NCBI RefSeq assembly: GCF_000016345.1
Contig: NC_009379.1
Coordinates: 558,001 to 622,000, forward strand
Source of the DNA: Polynucleobacter asymbioticus QLW-P1DMWA-1
GTDB taxonomy: Bacteria > Pseudomonadota > Gammaproteobacteria > Burkholderiales > Burkholderiaceae
Reading direction: 5' to 3'
Length of the DNA: 64,000 nucleotides
Below, piece by piece: positions 62,660 through 64,000 of the stretch (its first letter is position 1; every line of letters begins with the position of its first letter). Under the pieces are notes generated by a model. It searched no databases. It was not told where the DNA came from and was given only the letters and a program-made list of their open reading frames with translations. The translations under genes were made by a program, and so were the position numbers.

Positions 62660-64000
62660 ATGAATTTATATTCAGTGCTGGAAAAAGGTTTTCCAAAAGA
62701 TAAAAAAGCATGCGCCTTAGAAACGCATGATGGTCTTTATTACTCTTGGGATGATCTAGAGCGTGCCACTGCAAAGATGGCAAATTTATTAAAAGGTCTG
62801 AAGTTACCAGCAGGTTCAAGAGTGGCTGTTCAGGTTGAAAAATCGCCTGAAGCACTCTTTCTGTACCTGGCTACGATTCGCGCCGGTTATGTGTATTTGC
62901 CTTTAAATACTGCGTATCAGTCAGCTGAAATTCAGTACTTTATTGAGAATGCCGAGCCAGCAGTGATGGTTTGCAGCGGCAAGAATTTTTCTTGGGTATC
63001 TAAGGTTGCCTTTAAAGCGGGCACTAAACATGTCTTTACTTTAAATGATGACCGAACAGGTACTTTGCTCGAGCGTGCTGCAGGATTAAGCGATAGCTTT
63101 AAGACTGTGGTTACTAAAGACGATGACTTGGCTGCGATTTTGTATACCTCTGGTACTACAGGCCGTAGCAAAGGCGCCATGCTGTCTCATAAGAATTTAT
63201 ATAGCAATGCACAAGTATTACAAAAATTCTGGGGCTGGAAAAAGGGCGACGTGCTGTTGCATGCTTTGCCTATTTTCCACGTACACGGATTGTTTGTGGC
63301 AGCCCACGGTGCATTAATCAATGGCAGCAAGATGATTTGGTTGCCGCGCTTAGACGTATCTCAACTGATTCATCATATGCCGCAATCAACTGTGATGATG
63401 GGTGTGCCTACTTTCTATGTTCGCCTATTGGCGGACAAGAATTTCAATAAGAATGTAGCTCGTAATATGCGTTTATTCGTTTGTGGCTCAGCACCGCTGC
63501 TTACAGAAACATTTAATACTTTCAAAGAAGTGATTGGTCAACCAATACTGGAACGCTATGGCATGAGTGAAACTGTGATGTTAGTTTCTAACCCATACAA
63601 AGGTAAGCGTGTAGGCGGCTCAGTTGGGCGTCCTTTACCAGGAGTCAAGGTTCGCGTAGTAAACGAGAACAACAAGCCCTGTGGTGTTGACGAGATTGGC
63701 AGCATTCAGGTAAAAGGCCCCAATATATTTAAGGGTTACTGGCATATGCCAGAAAAGACCGCCGAAGAATTTACCAAGGATGGTTGGTTTAAGACTGGTG
63801 ACGTTGGTCGTTGGGGTGGTGATGCCAATGGCGGCAAAGCACCTAAAGACTACTTATGCATCGTTGGACGCAGTAAGGACTTGATTATTTCTGGTGGCTA
63901 CAACGTATATCCAAAAGAAATCGAAAGCTTTATTGATGACATGGATGGCGTAGACGAAAGCGCAGTGATCGGCATTCCGCATCCTGATTTTGGTGAAGCG
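62660..64000 (+). CDS. matB: Malonyl-CoA synthetase, partial (cut by window end)
   Basis: 447 codons are open from ATG 62660 to the window edge; the full family length is about 500. It is an acyl-adenylate-forming enzyme with P-loop YTSGTTGRSKGAM, the A5 segment ERYGMSETVML, DGWFKTGDVG and the hinge GRSKDLIISGGYNVYPKEIE. HALPIFHVHGLF is the MatB-like segment near the active site. It joins malonate to CoA using ATP, feeding MatA. It begins 24 bases after the TRAP permease, in one operon. Confidence 0.92.
   Translation, partial: MNLYSVLEKGFPKDKKACALETHDGLYYSWDDLERATAKMANLLKGLKLPAGSRVAVQVEKSPEALFLYLATIRAGYVYLPLNTAYQSAEIQYFIENAEPAVMVCSGKNFSWVSKVAFKAGTKHVFTLNDDRTGTLLERAAGLSDSFKTVVTKDDDLAAILYTSGTTGRSKGAMLSHKNLYSNAQVLQKFWGWKKGDVLLHALPIFHVHGLFVAAHGALINGSKMIWLPRLDVSQLIHHMPQSTVMMGVPTFYVRLLADKNFNKNVARNMRLFVCGSAPLLTETFNTFKEVIGQPILERYGMSETVMLVSNPYKGKRVGGSVGRPLPGVKVRVVNENNKPCGVDEIGSIQVKGPNIFKGYWHMPEKTAEEFTKDGWFKTGDVGRWGGDANGGKAPKDYLCIVGRSKDLIISGGYNVYPKEIESFIDDMDGVDESAVIGIPHPDFGEA

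Noticed and set aside
1-64000. CRISPR array
   Set aside because: No regularly spaced short repeats were seen anywhere; the repeats present are single dispersed copies.

Overview
The window looks like a chromosome segment of a free-living betaproteobacterium of the Burkholderiaceae, most likely Polynucleobacter or a close relative. This is inferred from gene order (purD-hemF-nadD-rsfS-rlmH-maf-rng, lptFG divergent from pepA, a CysB-type LysR beside lptG), from moderately AT-leaning codon use, and from protein resemblance. No search was run.

Region 1-22.5 kb is accessory and scarred. It carries a GNAT enzyme, an HDHD-type cation efflux protein, a metallo-beta-lactamase-fold hydrolase, a methyltransferase and MarC. 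A tandem duplication of a linear-amide C-N hydrolase follows, with its first copy broken by a frameshift and a nonsense codon. Next come a DUF4239 membrane protein, a stray 3' fragment of garR, a secreted-barrel/amidohydrolase pair, and an ECF sigma locus whose two divergent transcripts share a GTAAG-N17/18-GTCTAA promoter pattern. Then come cspA-infA, two unknown exported proteins, a three-gene module (VbhA-like antitoxin, zeta-type kinase, 65-residue protein), and a glycerate / tartronate-semialdehyde group (D-glycerate dehydrogenase, KdgT-type permease, GarR) ending at an intact tRNA-Lys. Truncated tRNA 3' ends and a degenerate ~90-bp repeat are scattered through this region, which suggests repeated gain and loss of islets at tRNA ends.

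Region 22.5-34 kb holds amiC-tsaE, queG and azlCD. It also has a glycolate/glyoxylate-type regulon: a fused FAD/Fe-S dehydrogenase and an FCD-type GntR regulator on one strand, with a serine-glyoxylate-type aminotransferase and a GlcG-like protein on the other. Two identical 15-bp palindromes lie in the shared promoter region. rhlE follows.

Region 34-58 kb is core: gluQ/dnaE, LPS glycosyltransferases with msbA, the rng-to-yebC block, tRNA-Leu(CAA), a CysB-type regulator, lptFG, pepA-holC, and lgt. An unknown protein sits just after tRNA-Leu.

Region 57-64 kb is a malonate-use locus: a LysR regulator, malonyl-CoA decarboxylase, a DctPQM TRAP transporter, and malonyl-CoA synthetase cut by the window edge. 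Import, activation to malonyl-CoA and decarboxylation to acetyl-CoA would form a complete short pathway.
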